From Ornithinimicrobium sufpigmenti (GTDB lineage Bacteria; Actinomycetota; Actinomycetes; Actinomycetales; Dermatophilaceae): a stretch of DNA of 64,000 nt. Positions 16,940 through 26,491 of this stretch are shown one piece after another (position 1 is the first letter of the stretch; every line of letters begins with the position of its first letter). The notes under the pieces were generated by a model. The model was not told the DNA's origin and did no database searches. It worked only from the letters and a program-made list of their open reading frames with translations. Both the position numbers and the translations under genes were made by a program. The stretch lies in assembly GCF_004322775.1 (NCBI RefSeq), contig NZ_CP036403.1, positions 930,001 through 994,000 of the forward strand, written 5' to 3'.

Positions 16940-18534
16940 TCAGAGGCTGCCGGTCCGCATCTGCTCCAGGAGGTGCTCGGCCTGCCGCATCGCCAGGGCC
17001 ACGATCGTCAGGGTGGGGTTCGCGGCGGCACCCGTGGTCATCACGGACCCGTCGCTGACGAACAGCCCGGGCACGTCGTGCGCCCCGCCCCACCAGTCCA
17101 GCGGCCCGTCCTCTGCGCTGGCGGCCATCCGGCAGGTGCCCAGGTTGTGCGTCGAGGGGTAGGGCGGGGTGTGGTGGACGCCCAGGGCTCCGACGGCGCG
17201 GTAGAGCGTGTCCGCGGCCCGGTAGGCGTGCCGCCGCATCGCGGCGTCGTTGGGGTGGTCGTCGAAGTGCACGTTCGGCACCGGCAGCCCCCACTGGTCC
17301 ACGACGTCGGTGTTGAGGGTGACCCGGTTGGACGCCTGGGGCATGTCCTCGCCCACGATCCACATCCCCGCGGTGTGCGAGTAGGCCTCCATCAGCGCGG
17401 TGAACTCCGGTCCCCACGACCCTGGCTCGACGAAGCTGGCGAGGAAGGCGGGACCGAGGGACAGGGTCTGCATGTAGTAGCCGCCCGCGAACCCGCGCGC
17501 GGGGTTGTGGGACGCCTCGTCGGCGATGATCCCGGCCATCGTCTCGCCGCGGTACATCCGCACCGGCTGGTCGAAGCGGGCGTAGGCCGAACCGGTGAGG
17601 TGGCGCATGTAGTTGCGGCCCACCTGCCCGGAGGAGTTGGCCAGCCCGTCCGGATGCAGGGACGAGGCGCTCATCAGCAGCAGCCGGGGTGTCTCGATCG
17701 AGTTGCCGGCCACGCACACGACCCGGGCGGACTGCTTGTGCAGGTTGCCCTCAGCGTCGAGGTACTCCACCGCGTTGGCGCGGCCGGCGTCGTCGTGCAG
17801 GATCCGGACCGCCTGACACTCGGGCCGCAGGTCGAGGTTGCCGGTGTCCAACGCCCGCGGGATCTCCCGCACCGCCGTGGACCACTTCGCGCCGGACTTG
17901 TCGCCCTGGAAGTTGAAGCCGTCCTGGATCGAGGCCGGCCGCCCGTCGTAGGGCTCGGCGTTGGTGCCGTAGGGCCGGTCGCGTAGTAGCGGTAGCCCAC
18001 CTTCTCCGCGCCGTTGGCGAAGACCTTGTAGTTGTTGTTCGCCGGCAGGGGAGGGCGCCCGTGCCGGTGGGTGGACCCGATCGCCTTCTCGGCCCGGTCG
18101 TAGTAGGGCTCCAGGTCGGCCAGCTCGATCGGCCAGTCGAGCAGGTTGGCCCCCTCGATGTCGCCGTAGGTGGTGCGCGCCTTGAACTCGTGGGCCATGA
18201 ACCTCGGCGTCGCGCCGGACCAGTGGGTCGTCGAGCCGCCGACGGCCTTGACGATCCAGCTGGGGAGGTTGGGGAAGTCGCGAGCGACACGCCAGGAGCC
18301 GGAGGTGGTACGCATGTCGAGCCAGGCCATCTGGGTGAAGGCCTCCCACTCGTCGTTGACGTAGTCCTCCTGGGTCAGGAAGGGTCCGGCCTCGAGCACC
18401 ACGCACCGCACGCCCTTGGTGGCCAGCTCGTGGGCCATGGTCCCGCCGCCGGCCCCCGAGCCGATGATGACGACGACCGCCTCGTCATGGGGGATGGGCC
18501 GGCCGTGCTGCCGGGTCTGCGTCCCTGCGCTCAT
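16940..18534 (-). pseudogene. GMC-family dehydrogenase, one frameshift
   Basis: The N-terminal half (from ATG 18534) has the FAD dinucleotide motif IIGSGAGGGTMAHELA, and the C-terminal half has NLGTCRMA and the GMC C-terminal motif SDGSVMTTGAAANPTLTI. The halves are in different frames, joining near 17970-17976, where homology demands GPYGTN. The sequence appears one C short (ggccctac rather than ggcccctac on the coding strand). Repairing it gives about 531 residues, full family length. Either a recent mutation or a sequencing error in a C run. The product would oxidise sugars or alcohols with the small subunit encoded upstream. Confidence 0.85.
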
Positions 18535-19094
18535 GCCGTCGCCTCCTTGCTGTCCTGGGCGTCGATGATCTCGGCCCGTGGCTCACCGTCGTACTCCTCG
18601 ATCCGCACGTCGGGCAGCCAGTCGAGGTCGTCGAAGCCCCGGTGCAGGTAACCCCCGTGGTCGAAGCTGGGGCCCTCGTAGCCGAGCAGCTCCCACACCT
18701 CGTGGTCGTCGTAGAGCGCGACGACGGCGATGCCTCGGATGGCGCGGAAGTACGGCTCGTCGGCGTACTCCCGCAACGCCATCGTCGCCTCCTCCTCGCC
18801 CACGGCGAGGAAGTCTCCGCCGGCGAGCACATCGAGGTGGTCCAGGTCCGGCCCCAGGGTGCGCGCCAGCCGCTGATCGTCCGCGGTGGCCGCGACGACG
18901 GCGTCGGCGGTGCGCTCGTACGGGCCGTCGGGGAAGGATGGGTGGGGGTAGGCCACGCGAAGCAGTCTGGTCAGGACCGCGCGCTGGCGGTCAGTCAGCT
19001 GGGCGGGCCCGCCGGCCAGCGTCGCGCTGGTATCGCGCTTGATGTCGTCGGGCGCTTTGCTGCCTTGTCGGCTCTCGGGGATGGTGTCGCTCAC
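18531..19094 (-). CDS. Gluconate 2-dehydrogenase subunit 3-like protein
   Basis: 187 residues from GTG 19094 after GAGGAGG. The core LTDRQRAVLTRLLRVAYPHPSF and the later region ending in GYEGPSFDHGGYLHRGFDDL resemble the small subunit that partners FAD-dependent GMC dehydrogenases. No signal peptide is present. Its stop overlaps the GMC start (ATGA), so the two products are made together. Confidence 0.75.
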   Translation of the reverse strand: MSDTIPESRQGSKAPDDIKRDTSATLAGGPAQLTDRQRAVLTRLLRVAYPHPSFPDGPYERTADAVVAATADDQRLARTLGPDLDHLDVLAGGDFLAVGEEEATMALREYADEPYFRAIRGIAVVALYDDHEVWELLGYEGPSFDHGGYLHRGFDDLDWLPDVRIEEYDGEPRAEIIDAQDSKEATA

Positions 19095-19179
19095 GAACTG
19101 GCCTCCTCGCAATGTCCTCACCTCAGCGTGAGATGGCTGACACGGTAGAGGGATGCCGGGCGGTCGCCAATGCGACTTC

Positions 19180-19947
19180 TCACTCCGTGAGAAGACCACG
19201 CCGGAAATATGCGGCGACGGTCCCCGCCGTAGCCCGCAAGGTGCGCTCGACCCCGGGGTCCGGCCCGTCGAAGCGCTCGGCCTGTGCCGAGATAGCCACG
19301 CACCCCAGCAGTCCGCCGTCCGGGCGGCGGACCGCGACCGCCGCGCACGTGCTCCCCTGGAGGAACTCCTCGAACTCCCAGGCCACCCCGCGGCGGGCCA
19401 CCCGGGCCAGGTGTGCGTCCAGCTCGTGCTCGTCGGTGATGGTGCGGGGGGTCAGGCGGTTGAGCCCGTGCCGGGCGAGCTCGACGTGGCGCTCGGCCCC
19501 GTCCAGGTCGGCGAGCAGGATCTTGCCGAAGGCGGTCGCGTGCGGTGCCTCGTCGAAACCGAAACCCATCGGCTGCAGCCGCGGGCACTCGGGGGAGTCG
19601 GCGACGAAGACGAGGGCGAGGGTGGAGCCGCGGCGGACGGTGAGGTAGGCGGCATACCCGGTCTGTCGGTGCAGGTCCACGATCTGGGTGCGCACCTGGG
19701 AGGAGAGCCCGATCTGCCGGTGCAGGGCCAGACCGAGGCGGTGGGGCTTGAGGCCGAGCTCGAAGCGGTGCTCGGCCTTGAGGTGCACGAGGTAGTCCTG
19801 CTCGACCAGGTCGGCCGCCAGGCGGTAGACCGTCGGGAGGGGGAGGTCCAGCTGCTCGGCGAGCTCGCGGGCGCTGGCGCCACCCTGGTCGGCGACCGCT
19901 TCCAGCAGCGCCAGGGTGCGGCGGACGGTGCGGTTCGGGGTCGTCAT
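19180..19947 (-). CDS. IclR-family transcriptional regulator
   Basis: 255 residues from ATG 19947. N-terminal winged helix (about 6-66; SARELAEQLDLPLPTVYRLA) and C-terminal effector-binding domain (about 80-250) with the family motif SPECPRLQPMGFGFDEAPHA and later GVAWEFEEF and GCVAISAQAERF. It reads in the same direction as the small-subunit and GMC genes 85 bp downstream and is divergent, across 70 bp, from the monooxygenase/FAD-FeS genes. It may regulate either set in response to a small carboxylate or sugar acid. Confidence 0.92.
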   Translation of the reverse strand: MTTPNRTVRRTLALLEAVADQGGASARELAEQLDLPLPTVYRLAADLVEQDYLVHLKAEHRFELGLKPHRLGLALHRQIGLSSQVRTQIVDLHRQTGYAAYLTVRRGSTLALVFVADSPECPRLQPMGFGFDEAPHATAFGKILLADLDGAERHVELARHGLNRLTPRTITDEHELDAHLARVARRGVAWEFEEFLQGSTCAAVAVRRPDGGLLGCVAISAQAERFDGPDPGVERTLRATAGTVAAYFRRGLLTE

Positions 19948-20017
19948 CGTCACAGCATGGCCGACGCCGAGCCAGTCTGCGCTTGACGTGGCCGGATGTC
20001 CCCACCAGCATCGGCGC

Positions 20018-20338
20018 ATGTACTTCATCGTGGTCAAGTTCCCCGTCAAGCCCGAGTCCGCCGACCGCTGGATGGACATCGTCGCCGACTACACCAACGC
20101 CTGCCGCGCGGAGGAGGGCAACATCTTCTTCGAGTGGTCGCGCAGCGTCGAGGACCCCCACGAGTTCGTGCTGGTCGAGGCGTTCACCGACGAGGGCGCC
20201 TCCGCCCACGTGGCCAGCCCGCACTTCCAGCAGGGCATCGACGCGATGCGCCCGCACATCACGGCCACCCCCAAGATCGTCTCCCGGCAGGTCGACGGCG
20301 ACGGGTGGGACGAGATGGGCGAGCTGAAGATGGACTGA
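20018..20338 (+). CDS. Antibiotic-biosynthesis-monooxygenase (ABM) family protein
   Basis: 106 residues with the ferredoxin-like ABM fold: an N-terminal strand YFIVVKFPV, helix ESADRWMDIVADYTNAC, EEGNIFFEWSRS and HVASPHFQQGI. Similar to YgiN-type quinol monooxygenases, which act as dimers without cofactor. It sits directly before the FAD/Fe-S oxidoreductase (34 bp), and is likely co-expressed. Substrate unknown. Confidence 0.85.
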   Translation: MYFIVVKFPVKPESADRWMDIVADYTNACRAEEGNIFFEWSRSVEDPHEFVLVEAFTDEGASAHVASPHFQQGIDAMRPHITATPKIVSRQVDGDGWDEMGELKMD

Positions 20339-20372
20339 GACAGCCCGCCGCTGCAGGTGCAAGGATGCGCAC

Positions 20373-23240
20373 ATGACGGTGGTCGAGCCCAGCACTGAGC
20401 CGCGCGACCGGACGGACCGGCTGCTCGCCCGGCTCGGTCGCCTGGGTCCGGACGTGGCGACCGACCGGCCGCTGGAGCGCCACGCGTTGGCGCACGACGC
20501 GTCGCACTACCTGCTGGTCCCCAAGCTCGTCGTCCGGCCGCGCAGCACCGAGGAGGTCGCCGCGGTCCTGCGCGCCTGTGCGGGGGAGGGTATGCCGCTC
20601 ACCTTCCGTTCGGGAGGGACGAGCCTGTCCGGCCAGGCCGTGACCGAGCACGTCCTGGCCGACACCAGGCTGCACTTCGCCCGCGACGTGGAGGTGCTCG
20701 ACGACGGGGCCAGGGTCCGGGTCGCCCCCGGCGTCACGGTCCGGCAGGTCAACGCCCGGCTGGCGCCGTACCGGACCAAGCTCGGCCCGGACCCGGCGAG
20801 CGAGGGCGCGTGCACGATCGGCGGGGTGGTGGCCAACAACTCCAGCGGCATGCACTGCGGCACCGAGTTCAACACCTACCAGACCCTGGACTCCCTCGTC
20901 GTGGTGCTGGCCAGCGGCACGGTCCTGGACACCGGCGCGAAGGACGCGGGGGAGCGGCTGCGGATGCAGGAGCCCGCCCTGCACGAGGGGCTGCTCCGGC
21001 TGCGGGACCGGGTGCGCGGCAGCACCGAGTCGGTCGCCACCCTCCGCAGGCTGTTCTCGCTGAAGAACACCATGGGCTACGGCCTCAACTCCTTCCTCGA
21101 CCACGACGACCCGGTCTCGATCCTCGAGCACCTCATGGTCGGCAGTGAGGGGACGCTCGGCTTCATCGCCTCCGCGACCTTCCGGACGGTCCCGGTGCGG
21201 CCCCGGGTCGCGACCGGCCTGCTGGTCTTCGACACGGTGGGCGCGGCCACCGGGTCCGTCCCGCAGATCGTCGAGGCGGGGGCGGTCACCGCCGAGCTGC
21301 TGGACGCGGCGTCGCTGCGGGTCTCTGCCCTCGCTCCGGGCGCTCCCGCCCAGATCACCGGGCTGCGGGTGGACGAGCACGCGGCGCTGCTGGTCGAGTG
21401 GCATGCCGACACCACCGAGGAGCTCACGGAGGCTACCGGCACGGCGCAGCGGGTCCTCGACGCGCTGCCGCTCACCGCGCCGGCCGTGCTCACCGGTGAG
21501 GCCGCTGAACGGGCAGCGCTCTGGACCGTGCGCAAGGCGCTCTACTCCGCGGTGGCCGGTGCCCGCCCGACAGGCACCAACGCCCTGCTCGAGGACATCG
21601 CCGTCCCCGTCGACGTCCTGGGCGCCACCTGCGTCGACCTGACCGCGATGTTCGACCGGCACGGGTATGAGGAGTCGGTGATCTTCGGTCACGCCAAGGA
21701 CGGCAACGTCCACTTCATGCTCAACGAGAGGTTCACCGACCCGCTGGCGCTGCAGCGGTACGCGGAGTTCACCGAGGACATGGTCGAGCTCGTGCTCGCC
21801 CGGGGAGGCACGCTCAAGGCCGAGCACGGGACCGGGCGGATCATGGCCCCGTTCGTCGAGCGGCAGTACGGCCCGGAGCTCTATGCCGTCATGCGTGAGC
21901 TGAAGGCGCTGTTCGACCCCGCGGGTCTGCTCGGCCCCGGCACGATCCTCGGGGATGATCCGCAGGCCCATCTCAAGGACCTCAAGACCGCGCCCGTGGT
22001 GGAGGAGGAGGTCGACCGGTGCGTGGAGTGCGGCTTCTGCGAGCCGGTCTGCCCCTCCCGCGAGCTCACCCTCACGCCGCGCCAGCGCATCGTGCTGCGC
22101 CGGGAGATGGCCGCGGCGGTCGAGCATGGCGACCACGGGCTCGCGGCGTCCCTGGAGGACGACTACGACTACCCCGGGCTGCAGACCTGTGCCGTGGACG
22201 GGATGTGCATGACGGCCTGTCCCGTGCAGATCAACACCGGTGACCTGGTCCGTCGGCTGCGTGCGGAGGGGGCGAGAGCGGTCGGCCAGCAGGGCTGGGC
22301 CGCCGCTGCCCGGGCATGGGGCCCGGCCAGCCGCGTCGCCGGACTGGGCCTGTCCGTGGCCGACCGCCTACCGGGCCCGGTGGGGGAGACGGCCACCGGC
22401 CTGGCCCGCCGGCTCCTGCCGCACGACGTGGTCCCCGCCTACGACCGCGAGCTGCCCGGTGGTGGGCCGGCCCGCCCGACGCTGGACGACCCGGCCCCGG
22501 AGGCGGTCCTGTTCGCCGCCTGCGTGGGGTCGATGTTCGGTCCGGAGGAGGGCAGCCCGGGCGCGACGGCCGCGCTCGTCCGGCTCGCGGGACGCGCCGG
22601 TGCGGCCCTGCGGACCCCTACCGGCCTCGCCGGGTTGTGCTGCGGCACACCGTGGAAGAGCAAGGGCATGACGCAGGGGTATGCCGTGATGGCCGCCCGG
22701 GTGCTGCCGGCCCTGTGGGAGGCGAGCGACCGTGGGCGGTTGCCGGTCGTCGGCGATGCCGCGTCCTGCACCGAGGGTCTGGCGCTGATGGTCGCGCACG
22801 CGGCGGAGCACGGGCACCCGGAGTGCGCCGGCATCACCGTCGTCGATGCGGTCGAGTGGGCCGCCACCGCACTGCTCCCGCGGCTGCCGCAGCCCCGCCG
22901 GGTGCCCCGCGTCGTGCTGCACCCGACGTGCGGGACGCAGCTCCTCGGGGTGACGGCCTACCTGGAGCAGCTCGCGGCCTCGGTGGCCGACGAGGTCGTC
23001 GTCCCCACCGCCTGGGGCTGCTGCGGCATGGCCGGCGACCGGGGGCTGCTGCACCCCGAGCTCACGGCGTCGGCGACGGCGCCGCAGGTGGCCGAGCTCT
23101 CCGACCGTGGGTTGCTGGCCGCCCACCCCCAGGAGACCGTCTTCCTGTCCGCCAACCGCACCTGCGAGATCGCGATGACCCGTGCCAGCGGCCGCACCTA
23201 CCGGCACGTGCTCGAGGCGCTGGAGGCCGCGACCCGCTGA
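20373..23240 (+). CDS. FAD/4Fe-4S oxidoreductase, D-lactate dehydrogenase-like
   Basis: 955 residues. FAD-binding domain (about 50-230; LTFRSGGTSLSGQAV, GGVVANNSSGMHCG), FAD-linked oxidase C-terminal domain (about 270-530; GHAKDGNVHFML, EHGTGRI), two 4Fe-4S motifs (CVECGFCEPVCPSRE and CAVDGMCMTACPV, about 550-620), and a C-terminal pair of cysteine-rich CCG domains (GLCCGTPW, HPTCGTQL, WGCCGMAGDRG). This single-chain layout is that of quinone-linked D-lactate or D-2-hydroxyacid dehydrogenases. Likely membrane-peripheral, feeding electrons to quinones. Confidence 0.92.
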   Translation: MTVVEPSTEPRDRTDRLLARLGRLGPDVATDRPLERHALAHDASHYLLVPKLVVRPRSTEEVAAVLRACAGEGMPLTFRSGGTSLSGQAVTEHVLADTRLHFARDVEVLDDGARVRVAPGVTVRQVNARLAPYRTKLGPDPASEGACTIGGVVANNSSGMHCGTEFNTYQTLDSLVVVLASGTVLDTGAKDAGERLRMQEPALHEGLLRLRDRVRGSTESVATLRRLFSLKNTMGYGLNSFLDHDDPVSILEHLMVGSEGTLGFIASATFRTVPVRPRVATGLLVFDTVGAATGSVPQIVEAGAVTAELLDAASLRVSALAPGAPAQITGLRVDEHAALLVEWHADTTEELTEATGTAQRVLDALPLTAPAVLTGEAAERAALWTVRKALYSAVAGARPTGTNALLEDIAVPVDVLGATCVDLTAMFDRHGYEESVIFGHAKDGNVHFMLNERFTDPLALQRYAEFTEDMVELVLARGGTLKAEHGTGRIMAPFVERQYGPELYAVMRELKALFDPAGLLGPGTILGDDPQAHLKDLKTAPVVEEEVDRCVECGFCEPVCPSRELTLTPRQRIVLRREMAAAVEHGDHGLAASLEDDYDYPGLQTCAVDGMCMTACPVQINTGDLVRRLRAEGARAVGQQGWAAAARAWGPASRVAGLGLSVADRLPGPVGETATGLARRLLPHDVVPAYDRELPGGGPARPTLDDPAPEAVLFAACVGSMFGPEEGSPGATAALVRLAGRAGAALRTPTGLAGLCCGTPWKSKGMTQGYAVMAARVLPALWEASDRGRLPVVGDAASCTEGLALMVAHAAEHGHPECAGITVVDAVEWAATALLPRLPQPRRVPRVVLHPTCGTQLLGVTAYLEQLAASVADEVVVPTAWGCCGMAGDRGLLHPELTASATAPQVAELSDRGLLAAHPQETVFLSANRTCEIAMTRASGRTYRHVLEALEAATR

Positions 23241-23259
23241 GCCTCCCCTCAGCCGCCCG

Positions 23260-23895
23260 TCAGGGGCGGGACGGCGGAGCCGTCTGCTCCGGTGGCGGCG
23301 GGGTGGTGTGCCGTGCGGCGATCGCGCGCAGGCTGGTGCTGTCCAGGCCCGGCTGGTCCCGGAAGACCGCCTCGCGGTAGTAGCGCAGCTCGGCGATGCT
23401 GTCCTGGATGTCGCCCAGCGCCCGGTGGCCACCGGTCTTCTTCGGCGCGGCGAAGTAGGCGCGGGGGTACCAGCGGCGGGCCAGCTCCTTGATCGAGGAG
23501 ACGTCGACGATGCGGTAGTGCAGGTGGGTCTCGAGCTCGGGCATGTCCCGGGCCAGGAAGGTGCGGTCGGTGCCGACGGTGTTGCCGCCCAGCGGCGCCT
23601 TGCGGCCCTCGGGGACGTGCTCGCGCACATAGGCGAGCACCTGCTCCTGGGCGTCCTGCAGCGTGGTGCCGTCCGCGAGCAGCGGCAGCAGCCCGGACTG
23701 GGTGTGCATCTCCCGGACGAAGTCGCCCATCTGGTGCAGGGCCTCCTGCGGGGGCCGGACCACGACGTCGACCCCCTCCCCGAGCACGTTCAGCTCGGAG
23801 TCGGTGACCAGGCACGCGACCTCGATCAGCGCATCCGCCGTGAGGTCCAGCCCCGTCATCTCGCAGTCGATCCAGACAATCCGTTCACCAGGCAC
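23260..23895 (-). CDS. orn: Oligoribonuclease
   Basis: 211 residues from GTG 23895; no strong ribosome binding site but the frame matches the family start (VPGERIVWIDCEMTGLD). DEDDh exonuclease motifs: Asp/Glu in WIDCEMTGLD, Asp in NTVGTDRTFLARDMP, and the His/Asp pair in GGHRALGDIQDSIAEL. The enzyme degrades the 2- to 5-nt end products of RNA decay (and pGpG). It converges with the FAD/Fe-S gene, 19 bp between stops, and is divergent from the PrsW-like gene. Confidence 0.95.
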   Translation of the reverse strand: MPGERIVWIDCEMTGLDLTADALIEVACLVTDSELNVLGEGVDVVVRPPQEALHQMGDFVREMHTQSGLLPLLADGTTLQDAQEQVLAYVREHVPEGRKAPLGGNTVGTDRTFLARDMPELETHLHYRIVDVSSIKELARRWYPRAYFAAPKKTGGHRALGDIQDSIAELRYYREAVFRDQPGLDSTSLRAIAARHTTPPPPEQTAPPSRP

Positions 23896-23940
23896 GCGAA
23901 CAGCGTAGGGGTTGCCGACCGGCGGGATAACCTCGCCTCC

Positions 23941-25143
23941 ATGTCGCACGCGCCCCTGCCGCCACCCACGGGTGACCCCGTGCACGCCGGGTGGCACCAG
24001 CTGATGACCTACCAGCCCCAGGTGCCGGCCCCGGCGAACCCCACCCGGCGCCCGGTGCTGCGGGGCATCGTCGTCTGGAGCGCCGTCGCGGTCGTCTTCG
24101 GGCTGGCGGCCCTGGCGATGACCTTCGTGGTGACCACGGCGGTCGGCCCCCGCGCCGCCCTGCTGGCCCTGGTGAGCTCGGCGATCGCGCTGGGGATCGT
24201 CATACCCCTCTTCCTGTGGGTCGACCGGCTGGAGTCCGAGCCGCCGCGCCTGCTGTGGTTCGCGTTCCTGTGGGGCGCGCTGATCTCCACGCTCGGGGCG
24301 CTCGTGCTGGGTGAGCTGGGCCTGGCCTTCTTCGGCGGGCTGGACGCCGACCCGACGGTGGTCGGCGCGGTGCTCGTCGCGCCGGTGACCGAGGAGGTGC
24401 TCAAGGGGCTGGGGGTGCTGCTGCTCTTCCTGCTGGCCCGCCGCGAGTTCAACGGGGTCATCGACGGCATCGTCTACGCCGGCATCGTCGCGGCCGGCTT
24501 CGCCTTCGTGGAGAACATCCTCTACCTCGGCACCATGTACGTCGACGGCGGCGTGCCGGGCCTCGTCGCGATCTTCGTGATGCGCTGCCTGGTCAGCCCG
24601 TTCGCGCACCCGATGTTCACCATCTGCATCGGGCTGGCCCTCGGGCTGATCGCGCACCGCCGCCGCTGGAGCTCGGCCTGGGTCGTGCTGCTCGGGCTGG
24701 CCGGCGCGATCTTCCTGCACGGGCTGTGGAACTACAGCGCGGTCGTGCAGTCCGAGGCCTACCTGCTGATCTTCGTGCTGGTCCAGATCCCGCTCTTCGT
24801 CGGCTTCCTGCTGCTGCTCTGGTGGGCCCGCCGCCGGGAGTCCCGCCTGCTGCGCGACATCCTGACCGGCTACGGCCTCAACGGCTGGTACACCCCCGCC
24901 GAGGTCGCCATGCTCGCCGACCCGGGCGAGCGCCGACGGGCCCGGGCCTGGGCCCGAGGGGTCGCGGGCCGGCGCGCCCAGCAGGCGATGCGGGCCTTCC
25001 AGGACGAGAGCGGGGAGCTGGCCATGGTGCGCAAGCACCTGGTGCACGACGGGACCGGGGCCGACCCGCAGTGGCTGGAGCACGAGCGACGCCTGCTGGA
25101 GACGGTCAGCGCCCACCGCCGGGTCTTCGTCCCCGGGGCCTGA
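23941..25143 (+). CDS. prsW: PrsW-family intramembrane metalloprotease
   Basis: 400 residues with about eight membrane helices (about 38-280). PrsW motifs are visible: EEVLKG in helix 4 (VTEEVLKGLG), FVENILYL, SPFAHPMFT and FLHGLWNYSA, supplying Glu and His ligands for the metalloprotease centre. In Bacillus the enzyme cleaves the anti-sigma factor RsiW; no anti-sigma gene is adjacent here. A cytosolic C-terminal tail of about 100 residues is charged. Confidence 0.88.
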   Translation: MSHAPLPPPTGDPVHAGWHQLMTYQPQVPAPANPTRRPVLRGIVVWSAVAVVFGLAALAMTFVVTTAVGPRAALLALVSSAIALGIVIPLFLWVDRLESEPPRLLWFAFLWGALISTLGALVLGELGLAFFGGLDADPTVVGAVLVAPVTEEVLKGLGVLLLFLLARREFNGVIDGIVYAGIVAAGFAFVENILYLGTMYVDGGVPGLVAIFVMRCLVSPFAHPMFTICIGLALGLIAHRRRWSSAWVVLLGLAGAIFLHGLWNYSAVVQSEAYLLIFVLVQIPLFVGFLLLLWWARRRESRLLRDILTGYGLNGWYTPAEVAMLADPGERRRARAWARGVAGRRAQQAMRAFQDESGELAMVRKHLVHDGTGADPQWLEHERRLLETVSAHRRVFVPGA

Positions 25144-25198
25144 CCCAGGAGCCTGACCCAGGAGCGTGACCCGGCCAGCGTCGCCTGAGGAGCGTGGC

Positions 25199-26428
25199 TC
25201 AGGACTGGCGGGGGCCGCTGTAGACCCCCCGGAGGCGGAACCGCATACCGGGCTCGCGCAGCTCCTCGACCGCGTGCGCGGTCCAGCCGGCCGTGCGGGC
25301 GCAGGCGAAGATCACCGGCCCCGCATCTCGCGGCAGGCGCAGGGTGCACACCAGGAGCGCGAGTGCCACGTCGACGTTGAGCACCCAGCCGCGTCGCTCG
25401 AGCAGCTCTGCCTCGACGGTGCGCAGCGCCGCCAGCTCGGCGCGGTCGCACTCCGGCTCCAGCAGATCGAGCAGGAGCTGGGCCCGGGGGTCCTGCTCGG
25501 TGTAGACCACGTGCCCGAAGCCGGGTGGACGTCGGCCGGTCAGCGCCGCGTCGATGGCCGCCTGCGGGTCGTGGAGCGCCCCGGTCAGCCAGTCCAGCGC
25601 CTGCAGCGAAGCGGTGAGGTGCAGCGGACTGTCGGCCGCGGCGAGCCCGGCGAGGAGCGCGCTGTAGGGGTCGGCGCCGGAGGAGACCGCGACGCGGACC
25701 GCGGTGGTCGACACGGCGAGGTCGTGGTCGGCCAGGAGCACCAGGGCCGCGTCCAGCAGGTCAGCCGGGGAACCGGCGAGGTATGTGGTCAAGGTCGCCG
25801 CCAGGGTCGGCCCGCCCGTCGGCGCGGGGTGGGCACCGGGGAGAGACAGGCCCATGAAGGCCGCTGCCCGCGCGCCCGCCCGGGCGAAAGCCGTCGGGCT
25901 GCGGTCATGCCGTCCCAGGTCGGTCGTCCCGGCGACGAGCACGGCATGCTTGAACCGGTCCATGACACCGGTCCGGTCCGGCATCGCGCCGGTGAGGGTC
26001 GTGAGGGACTCCCGCTCGCCCCGGCCCGGCCAGGGTGCCTCGGACGGCATGCCGACCAGCAGCTCCCGGACCTGCTCGAAGGTGTGCGTGCCGGCCAGGT
26101 CGGCGACGTCGTGGCCGCGGTAGGCCAGCCGGCCCGCGGTGACCTCGGTGACCTGGGTGCGGACGTCGTCGCTGGCGGCCGGACCGCCGCGTCGCCCGGC
26201 GCGTCCGCCCTGGAGGAGTCCACGCACATCGGTGAGGGCGAAGAGGCTCCCGGTGCCCGGTGCGCGTCGGACCGGGGTGAGCACCCCACGGCTGACGTAG
26301 GCGTAGACCGTCTGCACCTTCACCCCGAGGTAGTCCGCCACCTGCGTCGTGGTCAGCTCACCGTCCATCCGTGCGTCCATCCGTGCGTCCTTCTGTGCGT
26401 CCATCTGTCCACCCATCTCCCCGTCCAT
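25199..26428 (-). CDS. Citrate-synthase-like protein with N-terminal HTH domain
   Basis: 409 residues. An N-terminal repeat-derived tract (about 1-24) precedes a MerR/excisionase-type helix-turn-helix (TTTQVADYLGVKVQTVYAYV, about 26-45). A citrate-synthase fold follows; its catalytic-like residues are His in LADHDLAVST, a weak match at SPLHLTAS (usual GPLHGGA), His in PGFGHVVY, and Asp in VLNVDVAL. The loop degeneracy suggests reduced enzymatic activity and a possible sensor role. It is divergent from a normal citrate synthase gene, with inverted repeats between them, so it may act as its regulator. Confidence 0.82.
   Translation of the reverse strand: MDGEMGGQMDAQKDARMDARMDGELTTTQVADYLGVKVQTVYAYVSRGVLTPVRRAPGTGSLFALTDVRGLLQGGRAGRRGGPAASDDVRTQVTEVTAGRLAYRGHDVADLAGTHTFEQVRELLVGMPSEAPWPGRGERESLTTLTGAMPDRTGVMDRFKHAVLVAGTTDLGRHDRSPTAFARAGARAAAFMGLSLPGAHPAPTGGPTLAATLTTYLAGSPADLLDAALVLLADHDLAVSTTAVRVAVSSGADPYSALLAGLAAADSPLHLTASLQALDWLTGALHDPQAAIDAALTGRRPPGFGHVVYTEQDPRAQLLLDLLEPECDRAELAALRTVEAELLERRGWVLNVDVALALLVCTLRLPRDAGPVIFACARTAGWTAHAVEELREPGMRFRLRGVYSGPRQS
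26361..26428. repeat. 12-bp tandem repeat spanning the start region
   Basis: Roughly five units related to GCGTCCATCCGT cover the N-terminus of the HTH-citrate synthase gene. On the coding strand most units carry an in-frame ATG (MDGEMGG, QMDA, ARMD, ARMDGEL), so several alternative start codons exist. Confidence 0.7.
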
Positions 26429-26440
26429 ACCGCCATCATA

Positions 26441-26472
26441 TTGATGTGATCAACGTTGACATGACGATCAAC
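26441..26472. promoter_or_regulatory. Two inverted repeats between divergent citrate synthase genes
   Basis: TTGAT-GTG-ATCAA at 26441-26453 and GTTGA-N8-TCAAC at 26455-26472 share the half-site TTGA(T/C). They lie in the 63-bp gap between both starts. Candidate operators for the HTH domain of the leftward gene. Confidence 0.5.
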
Positions 26473-26491
26473 ACTGCGTCACGCTCACGGC

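Noticed and set aside
25139..25165. Repeat of CCTGACCCAGGAG after the PrsW-like gene
   Set aside because: Two copies only, at the stop codon; probably local duplication with no evident role.
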